A stretch of 64,000 nucleotides of DNA. It comes from Psychrobacter urativorans. Lineage in GTDB: Bacteria; Pseudomonadota; Gammaproteobacteria; Pseudomonadales; Moraxellaceae. Under the pieces are notes generated by a model, which was given only the letters and a program-made list of their open reading frames with translations, was not told the origin of the DNA and ran no database searches. The translations under genes were made by a program, and so were the position numbers. The first letter of the stretch is position 1. The number at the start of each line of letters is the position of its first letter. Of the stretch, positions 9,707 to 17,905 are shown in pieces. The DNA lies in contig NZ_CP012678.1 of the NCBI RefSeq assembly GCF_001298525.1, forward strand, positions 62,001 through 126,000, given 5' to 3'.

Positions 9707-9953
9707 AACGTCCTGTCCTATCTTGAATATGAAATGGAATATGACCGAATATGTTGTCAAAAATGCCGTATTATTAGGGTCATATTTATGCATAAAAGAT
9801 AGGCGTTCATAGATAAATATACAAGTTTGGCACTAATACTGGTAAGTCATGAACCTTTCTTGCATCCTATAATCAATCAAAGGTAGCGGATAAGATATTA
9901 ATATGGTTAATAATAAAAAATCCAATATTATTAGGACGTTATGTAATTTTATA

Positions 9954-11663
9954 TTAAGTGTTGAGGTGGATTTTTTTTTGCTCTTGAGTCAACATTGCTG
10001 TGGCTGCCTCAGCCGTAACGGGGCGACTGAACCAATAACCTTGCCCATAAGTACAGCCAATTTTTAGTAATAAATCGCGTTGTGCTTCAGTTTCGATACC
10101 CTCAGCAATCACTTTCATATCTAAAGCGGTCGCTAAATCTAAAATAGCTTTGACAATAGCATGTTGCGTATGATCATCCACAATTTTTGAGATAAAGCTC
10201 TTGTCAATTTTGATAAAATCAAAAGGGTATTCTTGCAAATAACTGAGTGATGCATAGCCCGTACCAAAATCGTCTAATGCTAAATAAATCCCCAAATCTT
10301 TGAGTACTGCGAGTTGTTTTTTGACGCTGGCGTGACGTAACATTAATGAGGATTCAGTCACTTCAATATGTAATTGATGAGGATGGATATAGTGTTTGGT
10401 AAATAAACTACTGATAAAATTGAAGAATTCAGGGTGGCTAAACTCAGCGGCGTCAGCATTAATACAGATATGCTGGGTAAGCCCCATTGCCTCCCAAATG
10501 GCTAACTGTTTAGCAGTTTGCAGCGCCATTTGACAAAATAGCTCGAAAGACAGTTTGTTTTTAATAATACCATCAATAAATTCGATAGGGTTTAACAAAC
10601 CGCGTGTGGGATGCTGCCAGCGGACTAGGGCTTCAAAACCAGTAATGGCACCAGTTGCCAGCGCAATTTTGGGTTGATAATGCGGTATAAATTGACACTC
10701 ATCAATAGCGATGCGCAATTCCGCCTCTAACTGCAAGCTATTGCTGGTAGCAGCATTGATGCCTTCATGATACCAACAGACATCATCGCCACCGTGCTGC
10801 TTAATATGGTCTAGTGCCTTTTCTGCTTTTGTCAGCAAGCCCGCCAACTGATTGCCGTGTTCCGGGAAATAACTGACACCGACAGAAATATGCAAATAAA
10901 TGATATTGTCTTTGAGTAAAAAGGGACGTTCACACATCTGCATCAGAATGTCCAGCTGGTGGCGCACCATATGCGCATCGCTGAATTCAAAAAGTAGGGC
11001 AAAATCATCACCGCCAAAATGGGAAAAGCAGTGTAAGTTATCCATATCGAGTTGACGAACCCGAGCAACAAAGTGTTCGATTAAAGTATTAACATTATTG
11101 GTTCCCAAAGTACTCACAAGAGTACGATAGCGATCGATATTGAAACGCACCAACACGACTTCCTGATAGCTTTCTAACAGTAATTCACTGGTCTGGCTTA
11201 AAAATACTTTGCGATTGGGCAGTCCCGTTATTTGGTCATAATTTAATAAATGGTCTACTTTTTCTTTATCTTTAATCACAGCGGAGATATCACGCACCAT
11301 ACCGATATGATATAGCGTTCCTTCAATAAAAATATTCCGAAAAGTCATATGACAATTTAACGTTTGTCCGTAACGGGTTGCCATAGCAAAGTTATTTTCA
11401 TAAAACCCACCATTTTCTAAATTACTGGCAATATTATTTAAAATAATCCGTTCTTTTTCAGCTAAAAATTCTGCTGCGTAAATACCCAGTGGACGTCCAA
11501 CTAAGAAAGCTTCATGGTAACCAATCATAATCTCATAGGTCGCGTTGACTGACATATAGCGTAGATTAGCATCTAATATGAATATGGCATCTTCGAGATT
11601 TTCGCACAATTGGGTGAGTAATTGCTGCTTAATGAGTTCAGTAATCGGGGTAAAAATAGACAT
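9954..11663 (-). CDS. PAS-GGDEF-EAL cyclic-di-GMP signalling protein
   Basis: The 569-residue protein has a PAS-like sensor (about 15-130), a GGDEF domain (about 140-300) and an EAL domain (about 310-560). The GGDEF signature reads GGDDF (217-221), with Asp in place of the usual metal-binding Glu, and the segment before it reads FNIDRYR. The EAL domain looks complete: FEALVRW (EAL 344-346) and DDFGTGYASLSYL. This suggests a c-di-GMP phosphodiesterase, with the GGDEF domain weakly active or regulatory; that is inference. No signal peptide or membrane segment is seen, so it is cytoplasmic. It is followed on the same strand by the acyl-CoA dehydrogenases but with its own spacer. Confidence 0.9.
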   Translation of the reverse strand: MSIFTPITELIKQQLLTQLCENLEDAIFILDANLRYMSVNATYEIMIGYHEAFLVGRPLGIYAAEFLAEKERIILNNIASNLENGGFYENNFAMATRYGQTLNCHMTFRNIFIEGTLYHIGMVRDISAVIKDKEKVDHLLNYDQITGLPNRKVFLSQTSELLLESYQEVVLVRFNIDRYRTLVSTLGTNNVNTLIEHFVARVRQLDMDNLHCFSHFGGDDFALLFEFSDAHMVRHQLDILMQMCERPFLLKDNIIYLHISVGVSYFPEHGNQLAGLLTKAEKALDHIKQHGGDDVCWYHEGINAATSNSLQLEAELRIAIDECQFIPHYQPKIALATGAITGFEALVRWQHPTRGLLNPIEFIDGIIKNKLSFELFCQMALQTAKQLAIWEAMGLTQHICINADAAEFSHPEFFNFISSLFTKHYIHPHQLHIEVTESSLMLRHASVKKQLAVLKDLGIYLALDDFGTGYASLSYLQEYPFDFIKIDKSFISKIVDDHTQHAIVKAILDLATALDMKVIAEGIETEAQRDLLLKIGCTYGQGYWFSRPVTAEAATAMLTQEQKKIHLNT

Positions 11664-11774
11664 AATATCAGCTCATCAAAGAAGAGTTCTTACAAAGTTA
11701 GCAGGGTTATCAGAGTAATTCTGATAATAAGGATTTTTATTTTTTATAATTAATAATTTTTACTTGATTTATAG

Positions 11775-12662
11775 TTAACTTATATTGATGAGTGCATGTA
11801 AAGTAGCAAGTGCTACTACGGGCGCCGTTTCAGTACGCAGCACCCTTGCACCGATTTGCCATGGCGAAAATCCAGTACGCTCAGCTTGCGCACATTCCTC
11901 GTTACTCAGTCCGCCCTCAGAACCAATTAATAGCTCAATATAAGGCTTATCTTGTGCCAACACCGGTAATAATGCTGCTGGCATCAAGGGCTGATCGGCT
12001 GCTGGCACACTCAACATCAAGCGTAAATCAGACTGGCTATTGAGTATTTGATAATAAGTGTCGGTACTGAGCGTTGCTATTATTGGACTGACGGACATAT
12101 CTGTATCGATGCTATCAGACGCTAAATGCTGTAGCCATTCAGCAATAGGCTTTGGTGCTAAGATAAGTGGCGGACGATTTAGTCCACATTGCTCACAAGC
12201 AGCGATAGCGACTTGTTGCCAATGATGTAATTTTTTCTCAACTTGTGCTGGTTTTAAATTGACCTCACCATGTTGGCTACTGAGCAGCTGAATGGCGGTG
12301 ACGCCCAGTTCAGTGGCTTTTTGAATGGCGTAATCCATACGTTCGCCACGGCTCATGACTAAGCCAACTTTACTGATAATAGGTGCGTCTCGATCATCGC
12401 CCGTTGATGCTAATAAAACGACGGTTGCTTGTTTTTTACTGATAGTGTGTAGCTGTACTTGATACTCTCCACCAAAACCATCGAATAAAATCCCTTGATC
12501 ACCGATATTGGCACGCAATACACGGCACCAGTGGTGGCTAATACTATCGGTTAAAATAATGCTGTCACCAATAGAAAAGGTGCTCAGTTTAGAGCGCTGG
12601 GGTTCGCTATCATTAGTATTATTCTCTGGCTCATTATCAAGTGCATAAAAAAAACGTCTCAC
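11775..12662 (-). CDS. rsmE: 16S rRNA (uracil1498-N3)-methyltransferase RsmE
   Basis: RsmE methylates N3 of U1498 in 16S rRNA. The 295-residue SPOUT-class protein shows VGLVMSRGERMDYAIQKATELGV, the Glu-rich EQCGLNRPP segment, and the C-terminal knot sequence LLIGSEGGLSNEE followed by LGARVLRTETA-like IGARVLRTETAPVVAL. The start is GTG at 12660-12662, giving the family-like N-terminus MRRFFY; AGGAA lies about ten bases upstream. The early codons contain a run of eight T, a possible slippage site. It is somewhat longer than E. coli RsmE (243) because of linker insertions. Confidence 0.93.
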   Translation of the reverse strand: MRRFFYALDNEPENNTNDSEPQRSKLSTFSIGDSIILTDSISHHWCRVLRANIGDQGILFDGFGGEYQVQLHTISKKQATVVLLASTGDDRDAPIISKVGLVMSRGERMDYAIQKATELGVTAIQLLSSQHGEVNLKPAQVEKKLHHWQQVAIAACEQCGLNRPPLILAPKPIAEWLQHLASDSIDTDMSVSPIIATLSTDTYYQILNSQSDLRLMLSVPAADQPLMPAALLPVLAQDKPYIELLIGSEGGLSNEECAQAERTGFSPWQIGARVLRTETAPVVALATLHALINIS

Positions 12663-12826
12663 GATATCTTATTCCTGTTTTTTCAATTATTTTTAAATGA
12701 TTTTTCAAATTATTATTTAAATAGCTGGTGCAAGTATTAATTAGTTAATCGGTAGTTATTTTTTTAATATTAAGTAACCTACTTATCCATATTATTTACC
12801 AATACTACTTATCAATATTATACTTA

Positions 12827-12870
12827 TACAGTAAATTTATAATCAAAAAACTGAAATAAAGTTTACTGTA
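12827..12870. repeat. inverted repeat TACAGTAAA / TTTACTGTA
   Basis: The nine-base arms at 12827-12835 and 12862-12870 are perfectly complementary across 26 bases. It could be an operator or an RNA hairpin in the rsmE leader; the sequence does not decide. Confidence 0.5.
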
Positions 12871-12933
12871 ACAAATGCGTAGCAAAATAGGGTAAAACGA
12901 TGATGGAGTGTCTGATAAAAAGGATAAAATACA

Positions 12934-12962
12934 AAAAAACTGGCGCTCCTAAGAACGCCAGT
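12934..12962 (-). terminator. metF terminator
   Basis: AACTGGCG and CGCCAGTT pair around a ten-base loop and are followed on the minus strand by seven T. It lies 25 bases after the metF stop and ends the ahcY-metF unit. Confidence 0.9.
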
Positions 12963-12987
12963 TGCTGTAATCATAAGAGTAAAAATT

Positions 12988-13842
12988 TTAAGAAGTCAGT
13001 CCTAGAGCTTCTACTAAGCGCTTATTTGGCTCAACCTTATTCATGCTATAAAAATGCATGGCTGGTACACCTTCAGCAATCAAACGCTCGCCTAAGCGGT
13101 AGACGACATCAAAGCCAAACTCACGAATCGCTTTACCATCATCACCAAAGTCAGCAAGCTGCTTACGCACATAACGAGGAATATCAGCGCCACAGCTATC
13201 CGCAAAACGCATTAAATTACTGGAGTTAGTAATGGGCATAATGCCTGCAATTAGCTTCTGTTTTGTAGTGTCGATACCGCGACTTTCTAAAGCATCACGC
13301 AAGTATAGATAGCTGTCTGCATTATAGAAAAACTGCGTAATGGCTGCATTAGCACCTGCGTTGAACTTATTGACTAAGTTGTCAATATCAGACACAAAGC
13401 TGCGTGCTTGCGGATGCATCTCAGGGTAAGCGGCAACCTCGATATGAAAATGATCACCTGCATACTCACGGATAAATTTGACTAAATCGACCGCAAATGG
13501 CAGCTCACCCATGCCGACTTGTCCTGATGGTAAGTCACCACGCAGCGCGACAAGGCGTTTGATACCTAAGCTTTTATAATGGTCGAGCAACCCTGTAATT
13601 TCAGATTTGTCATCACCAATACAAGACATGTGCGGTGCAATGGCAGTTCCACCACGTGCGCACAATGCTTGCACGATATCTAAAGTTCGGCTACGGGTCG
13701 AACCACCAGCGCCATAGGTCACCGAAAAATAGGCAGGTGACAGCTTATTAAGCTCATCATAAATACTGAGCAGTTTTTCATGCCCTTTATCAGTATTGGC
13801 AGGGAAAAACTCAAAAGAAAAAGCCGGCTTACTCACAGTCAT
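12988..13842 (-). CDS. metF: 5,10-methylenetetrahydrofolate reductase MetF
   Basis: MetF reduces methylene-tetrahydrofolate to 5-methyl-tetrahydrofolate, the methyl donor for methionine synthesis, using FAD. The 284-residue protein has the family N-terminus SFEFFPAN (catalytic Glu in FEFFP), SVTYGAGGS, the HMSCIG strand, ALRGDLP and the late AITQFFYNA motif. Length matches E. coli MetF (296). The ATG has GAGGAG immediately upstream. It starts 17 bases after the ahcY stop, so the two are almost certainly one operon, and the SAH-responsive leader of ahcY would also govern metF. Confidence 0.96.
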   Translation of the reverse strand: MTVSKPAFSFEFFPANTDKGHEKLLSIYDELNKLSPAYFSVTYGAGGSTRSRTLDIVQALCARGGTAIAPHMSCIGDDKSEITGLLDHYKSLGIKRLVALRGDLPSGQVGMGELPFAVDLVKFIREYAGDHFHIEVAAYPEMHPQARSFVSDIDNLVNKFNAGANAAITQFFYNADSYLYLRDALESRGIDTTKQKLIAGIMPITNSSNLMRFADSCGADIPRYVRKQLADFGDDGKAIREFGFDVVYRLGERLIAEGVPAMHFYSMNKVEPNKRLVEALGLTS

Positions 13843-13859
13843 GCTCCTCGGTACTACGA

Positions 13860-15284
13860 TTAGTATTTGTAAGCATCAGGCTTGAAAGGTCCTTCAACCG
13901 GCACACCTAAGTATTCCGCTTGCTTGTCTGTCAGCTTGGTCAATGTACCGTTAAAACCAGCAACCATTGCCGCAGCCACTTCTTCATCTAGTTTTTTCGG
14001 CAATACTTTAACATATAAATTTTCGGTACGCTTATCTGCTGGCAAGTCCGCGAACTTTTCTTCAAACAGATACATTTGCGCCAATACTTGGTTAGCAAAT
14101 GAGCCGTCCATCACACGTGATGGGTGACCAGTCGCATTACCCAAGTTTACCAAACGACCTTCAGCTAACAAGATGAGATAGTCATTAACATCGTCAGAGC
14201 GGAAAATTTGATGCACTTGTGGCTTCACTTCTTCCCAGCGCCAGTTATCACGCATAAATTGGGTGTCAATTTCGGTGTCAAAGTGACCGATATTGCACAC
14301 TACAGCGCCTTTTTTCAGCGCGGCTAGCATGTTTTTGTCACACACATGATAGTTACCAGTAGTGGTGACTATCATATCAGTATCTTCTAGCAGGCGAGTG
14401 TTGATGCCTTCCGCGCCGCCAGTGTTATCGCCATTAATGTACGGTGACAATACTTCATAACCATCCATACAGGCCTGCATTGCACAGATAGGGTCGACTT
14501 CTGATACCCGTACAATCATACCTTCTTGACGTAAGCTTTGCGCTGAGCCTTTGCCCACATCGCCATAACCGATAACAAGGGCGCGACGACCAGCGAGGAA
14601 CATATCCGTTCCGCGTTTAATCGCATCATTTAAGCTATGACGGCAGCCATATTTATTATCGTTTTTAGACTTAGTTACCGCATCATTAACGTTGATAGCA
14701 GGTACTTTTAATGTACCTTTATTCAACATTTCAATTAAGCGATGCACGCCAGTCGTGGTTTCTTCTGAGATACCATGCATGTTATCAAGAAGCTCTGCAT
14801 AATCATTATGAATTAATGACGTTAAATCGCCACCATCATCCAAGATTAAGTTCGCATCCCAAAGTTTGCCTGACTCTTCGCCGCCAACGTGGACTTGTTG
14901 ACGTAAGCACCATTCGTACTCTGCGTCCGTTTCGCCTTTCCAAGCAAATACAGGAATACCGGCAGCAGCAATCGCAGCAGCAGCGTGGTCTTGAGTTGAG
15001 AAAATGTTACATGACGTCCAACGTACTTCCGCACCAAGCGCGACTAAAGTCTCGATAAGTACCGCAGTCTGAATCGTCATATGAATACAGCCGACGATTT
15101 TTGCGCCTTTTAATGGCTGAGCGGCTTCATAGCGACGACGCAAGCCCATTAGGGCAGGCATTTCAGCTTCAGCAAGAGTAATTTCACGGCGACCGTAATC
15201 GGCTAAGCTAATGTCAGCGACTTTATAATCTGTGAAAGCGGGGTTGATCGTATGGGCAGAGGGGGCTTTAGACACTGCGTCCAT
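13860..15284 (-). CDS. ahcY: adenosylhomocysteinase (SAH hydrolase) AhcY
   Basis: AhcY splits S-adenosylhomocysteine into adenosine and homocysteine with tightly bound NAD, removing the inhibitor left by methyl transfer. The 474-residue sequence shows [30 protein letters not shown], the [13 protein letters not shown]-binding loop, [10 protein letters not shown] and the C-terminal KPDAYKY with the Lys-Tyr that completes the neighbour's NAD site. Length is typical of proteobacterial enzymes (about 470). The ATG follows AGGAG. A ~190-base leader carries an SAH-riboswitch candidate; metF follows in the same operon. Confidence 0.97.
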   Translation of the reverse strand: MDAVSKAPSAHTINPAFTDYKVADISLADYGRREITLAEAEMPALMGLRRRYEAAQPLKGAKIVGCIHMTIQTAVLIETLVALGAEVRWTSCNIFSTQDHAAAAIAAAGIPVFAWKGETDAEYEWCLRQQVHVGGEESGKLWDANLILDDGGDLTSLIHNDYAELLDNMHGISEETTTGVHRLIEMLNKGTLKVPAINVNDAVTKSKNDNKYGCRHSLNDAIKRGTDMFLAGRRALVIGYGDVGKGSAQSLRQEGMIVRVSEVDPICAMQACMDGYEVLSPYINGDNTGGAEGINTRLLEDTDMIVTTTGNYHVCDKNMLAALKKGAVVCNIGHFDTEIDTQFMRDNWRWEEVKPQVHQIFRSDDVNDYLILLAEGRLVNLGNATGHPSRVMDGSFANQVLAQMYLFEEKFADLPADKRTENLYVKVLPKKLDEEVAAAMVAGFNGTLTKLTDKQAEYLGVPVEGPFKPDAYKY

Positions 15285-15354
15285 AATATGCTCCTATCAG
15301 TGGTAAATTTATGATAAAAAGAATAATAACGCAGGTGCCGTTGTTTGCCCTGTC

Positions 15355-15386
15355 AATAATCAGCGCCAATGGATAGGGTGATTATT
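15355..15386 (-). promoter_or_regulatory. possible switching stem in the ahcY leader
   Basis: On the mRNA strand AATAATCA (15386-15379) is perfectly complementary to TGATTATT (15362-15355) across 16 bases. The first arm overlaps the CACC that the riboswitch pseudoknot would need, so the two pairings exclude each other. This makes it a candidate expression platform. It is inference from complementarity alone. Confidence 0.4.
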
Positions 15387-15475
15387 CAACAGTTACCGAG
15401 CCTAACATAAAGAATAAATAGTAAGTTTTAAATATAAACCAAACTATTATTTATGGTGCAACACCTCTCGGAGGT
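15376..15475 (-). promoter_or_regulatory. S-adenosylhomocysteine riboswitch candidate upstream of ahcY-metF
   Basis: The leader RNA contains CCGAG (15471-15467) followed by AGGTGTTGC, and later TTAGG followed by CTCGG (15400-15396). CCGAG and CTCGG form P1. CGAGAGGTGTTGC aligns without gaps to the known SAH-riboswitch core CGAGGAGCGCTGC, and AGGCTCG matches the conserved 3' side exactly. The interval can form a long A+T-rich P2 (arms such as AATAG/CTATT). CACC at 15380-15377 can pair with GGTG to give the pseudoknot, with compensating changes from the G+C-rich prototype. Position before ahcY fits the class. Confidence 0.82.
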
Positions 15476-15479
15476 CGTT

Positions 15480-15508
15480 ATTGTAAAGTATGATGGGTAA
15501 TTTGTCAC
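15480..15508 (-). promoter_or_regulatory. ahcY promoter (-35 GTGACA, -10 TACAAT)
   Basis: On the minus strand GTGACA (15508-15503) is followed after 17 bases by TACAAT (15485-15480). The expected transcription start is only a few bases before the riboswitch P1 strand, so the RNA would begin with the aptamer. Confidence 0.65.
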
Positions 15509-15583
15509 CTATTGGCTGATAAAAAGGCTATGTACTCAACTGATAAATGATATCTCTGTGTGCCTAAAAGCAAGTGAATGGGC

Positions 15584-15618
15584 ATAAAAAAGGTCACCAA
15601 ACATTGATGACCTTTTTA
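15584..15618 (-). terminator. terminator of the TonB-dependent receptor gene
   Basis: AAAAAAGGTCA pairs with TGACCTTTTT around a twelve-base loop, with T runs on both strands. It sits just after the receptor stop codon. Confidence 0.85.
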
Positions 15619-15649
15619 TTTATTTAAACTTTGATAAGCTTAACTGAGT

Positions 15650-17575
15650 TTAGAACCAGTTATAGGTAAGTGAGGTAAAGAAGTTGGTGCCGTCTTGACC
15701 ATAGCGAGTACCAAAACCTTCGTTAGTTGTATAGTCTTTGTTGGTTAAGTTATTGATACGACTATTTAACGATAGATTTGGATTAATATAATAATTACCA
15801 CTAATGTTGAATAGCGTATAGTCATCAATAAAAGTGGTTTCGTTTGCAGAGTTATAAGTCTTACCGACATATTCTGCTTCAGTACGTATATCAAAGTTGC
15901 CAGCTTGGTAGCCTATATAAGCCAATCCAGTATTTTTAGGACGATATGCTAATTGTTTACCTTTATTAGCTCCTGTACGTTCCTCTGCATTGGTACGAGT
16001 ATATTGACCACCAAACAGGATGTTGCTTAGCTGCCAATCTGAAGTAAAGCTGTAACCTGTTAAGCGAGCTTTATTAATATTAACGGCTTTATATTTTTTA
16101 GTGGAATCGTCATAAGCATTATCAATAAGATTATCGACGTCACTACTAAACCCTGTTAAGCGAGTGATTTGCGCTGCAGTATTAGATTCAATAAATACTT
16201 CTATATTTTTACTTTTTTCAACTTTTAGATTTTCATTTGGAACGTAGTAAACGCTTTCGATATACAGGTCGTTTAGAGTAGGCGCTCTATAACCGGTAGC
16301 AAAGCTAGTACCAATACGTAGACTCGGCGCTAACTTTAAAGCATAACCAAGACCAAATGTAGTTTCATCACCAAACTGTGAATTATCATCAACGCGAACA
16401 TTGGCTTGAAAATCGTAGGCATCTTCGTTAATCTGATAACCAGCAAATCCACTTTTTATAGTACGGTCATTTATTTTATAACTATCTCGACCAGTTGCAG
16501 GTGTATTATCTGTAACATTAACGTCTTGTTTGAGCCATTCAGCACCTGCCTGTAGTTGCCCCATAGATAGCTTATAGATAGTCAATAGATTTACTTGTTT
16601 TTGCTTGGTTTCAAAGGCATCACCAATTCTATTATTGAGTTTATCTAAACTCTGACCGCCGGACAGACGTACTGTGAGATTATCTTTTTCATATTGTGAA
16701 AAAGCTGATACTACACCATTTTTTTGATCGGTTTCTGCGTTAGAAACATTACTGTAGTCGTCAAATTCAGAAATCGATTTGGCAAAGATCCCAGTTGCCC
16801 CAACACTAATATCTTGAGTAATAGGCATGCTAGCATTTAGAGAAAAGTTATTGCTTCTAAAGCCATCGTCGTCGCTATTATTGCCTATTTGGTTCTCAAT
16901 AGCGCTGATGCCCTTAGTTTGATTGCGACTGGCAGAAAGGCTAAGTTTTACACCTTGAGCGTTTGCAAACTGAGCTCCTGCACCGTAAACATAATGATCG
17001 TGTGAGCCGACACCTGCGGTAACAGAAACATTGCTTTGGTCAATGTCATGACCTTTAGTAAAGATTTGAATCACGCCACCCATTGCATCAGAACCATAAA
17101 TACTAGACCCAGATGCGCCATATAAAATTTCGATACGGTCAATTTGGTCGGCAGGTAATAACCCCAGTGTAGGTTGTCCAGTTGACATTGAGCCATAACG
17201 AATACCATCTATGAGTACTAATACGCGTTTACTATCATATCCCCGCAGATAAAAATTACTATTTGTACCCATTCCGCCATCTTGTTTAACGCTAAAGCCT
17301 GGCTGGCGTCTTAAGACTTCCATCACTGTCTGACCTTGAAAGCGCTTTAAGTCTTCTTTATCTACAACACGAGTTTGTGCAATGACATTACTGGTTTTAG
17401 TCGGCGTACGCGTGGCAGTTACAACAATTTTATCAAGCTCAACTTGTGGTAGTTCATTATCGCTGACGACATTTAATTCATTAGTGGCTGCGGTAGCGCT
17501 AACGGCAAATGCACCAAAGGCACTTAAAATACACAACCGAAGATAAGTGGTCGAAGATGAGCGTGATAAAACCAT
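15650..17575 (-). CDS. TonB-dependent outer membrane receptor, BtuB-like
   Basis: This is a ~641-residue TonB-gated outer membrane transporter. After a signal peptide (hydrophobic stretch about 13-30, cleavage near SATAA) comes the TonB-box-like segment LDKIVVTATR, then the plug domain (DVLRRQPG-like EVLRRQPGFSV, YLRGYDSKRVLVLIDG, YGASGSSIYGSDAMGGVIQI) and a beta-barrel ending in the aromatic TYNWF expected for BAM recognition. The pattern most resembles BtuB, but no cobalamin riboswitch is visible upstream, so the substrate is open. An in-frame ATG seven codons earlier (17594-17596) lacks a ribosome site; the ATG at 17573-17575 with TTTGGA upstream is preferred. Confidence 0.88.
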   Translation of the reverse strand: MVLSRSSSTTYLRLCILSAFGAFAVSATAATNELNVVSDNELPQVELDKIVVTATRTPTKTSNVIAQTRVVDKEDLKRFQGQTVMEVLRRQPGFSVKQDGGMGTNSNFYLRGYDSKRVLVLIDGIRYGSMSTGQPTLGLLPADQIDRIEILYGASGSSIYGSDAMGGVIQIFTKGHDIDQSNVSVTAGVGSHDHYVYGAGAQFANAQGVKLSLSASRNQTKGISAIENQIGNNSDDDGFRSNNFSLNASMPITQDISVGATGIFAKSISEFDDYSNVSNAETDQKNGVVSAFSQYEKDNLTVRLSGGQSLDKLNNRIGDAFETKQKQVNLLTIYKLSMGQLQAGAEWLKQDVNVTDNTPATGRDSYKINDRTIKSGFAGYQINEDAYDFQANVRVDDNSQFGDETTFGLGYALKLAPSLRIGTSFATGYRAPTLNDLYIESVYYVPNENLKVEKSKNIEVFIESNTAAQITRLTGFSSDVDNLIDNAYDDSTKKYKAVNINKARLTGYSFTSDWQLSNILFGGQYTRTNAEERTGANKGKQLAYRPKNTGLAYIGYQAGNFDIRTEAEYVGKTYNSANETTFIDDYTLFNISGNYYINPNLSLNSRINNLTNKDYTTNEGFGTRYGQDGTNFFTSLTYNWF

Positions 17576-17596
17576 ATTTAATTCCAAAGTAAACAT

Positions 17597-17905
17597 ATCA
17601 AAAAATTACAGAAGCGAAAAGTCAGGCAGCTAAAAATTACAAAAAGTAATCAATAAATGACGCGCCGCCATTATCTATAAAAATGTCTCCTTTATAAACC
17701 ACTTTAACCTAATTTTTATTCATCATAAGATGAATTAATTTCACACTAAGGCTTTATTGTTATTGTCAAAGGTTGCAGCGGACTTGCAGTCATCCATCGT
17801 TGTTATCATAGACTGCACAATACATACATTTTATTGGTGCCATAATCCTTTAAAATAGGCTGCTAAAATTAACATCTATAGTGATATCAAATAAAGAGGT
17901 TTGTT
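17597..17905. other. divergent promoter region, receptor / MscS-type channel
   Basis: The 300-base region drives two divergent genes. It holds a palindrome ATTCATC-ATAA-GATGAAT at 17718-17735, a candidate operator. The minus strand has AAAGGAG and a 13-codon frame (17630-17671), probably not translated efficiently because the spacing is about 15 bases. No cobalamin riboswitch motif or good Fur box is seen. Confidence 0.5.
17718..17735. promoter_or_regulatory. palindrome, candidate operator
   Basis: Seven-base arms ATTCATC and GATGAAT flank a four-base centre, in the control region of the TonB-dependent receptor. The regulator is unknown. Confidence 0.35.

Larger units (their letters stand above)
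12663..12987. other. 325-base A+T-rich spacer between metF and rsmE
   Basis: It holds the rsmE leader, a nine-base perfect inverted repeat (12827-12870), partial repeats of the type TACTTATCMATATTAT near 12779-12825, and the metF terminator at 12934-12962. No gene is seen. Confidence 0.5.

Noticed and set aside
17597..17905. Cobalamin riboswitch upstream of the BtuB-like receptor
   Set aside because: I could not find the conserved B12-box or the surrounding stems on the minus strand.
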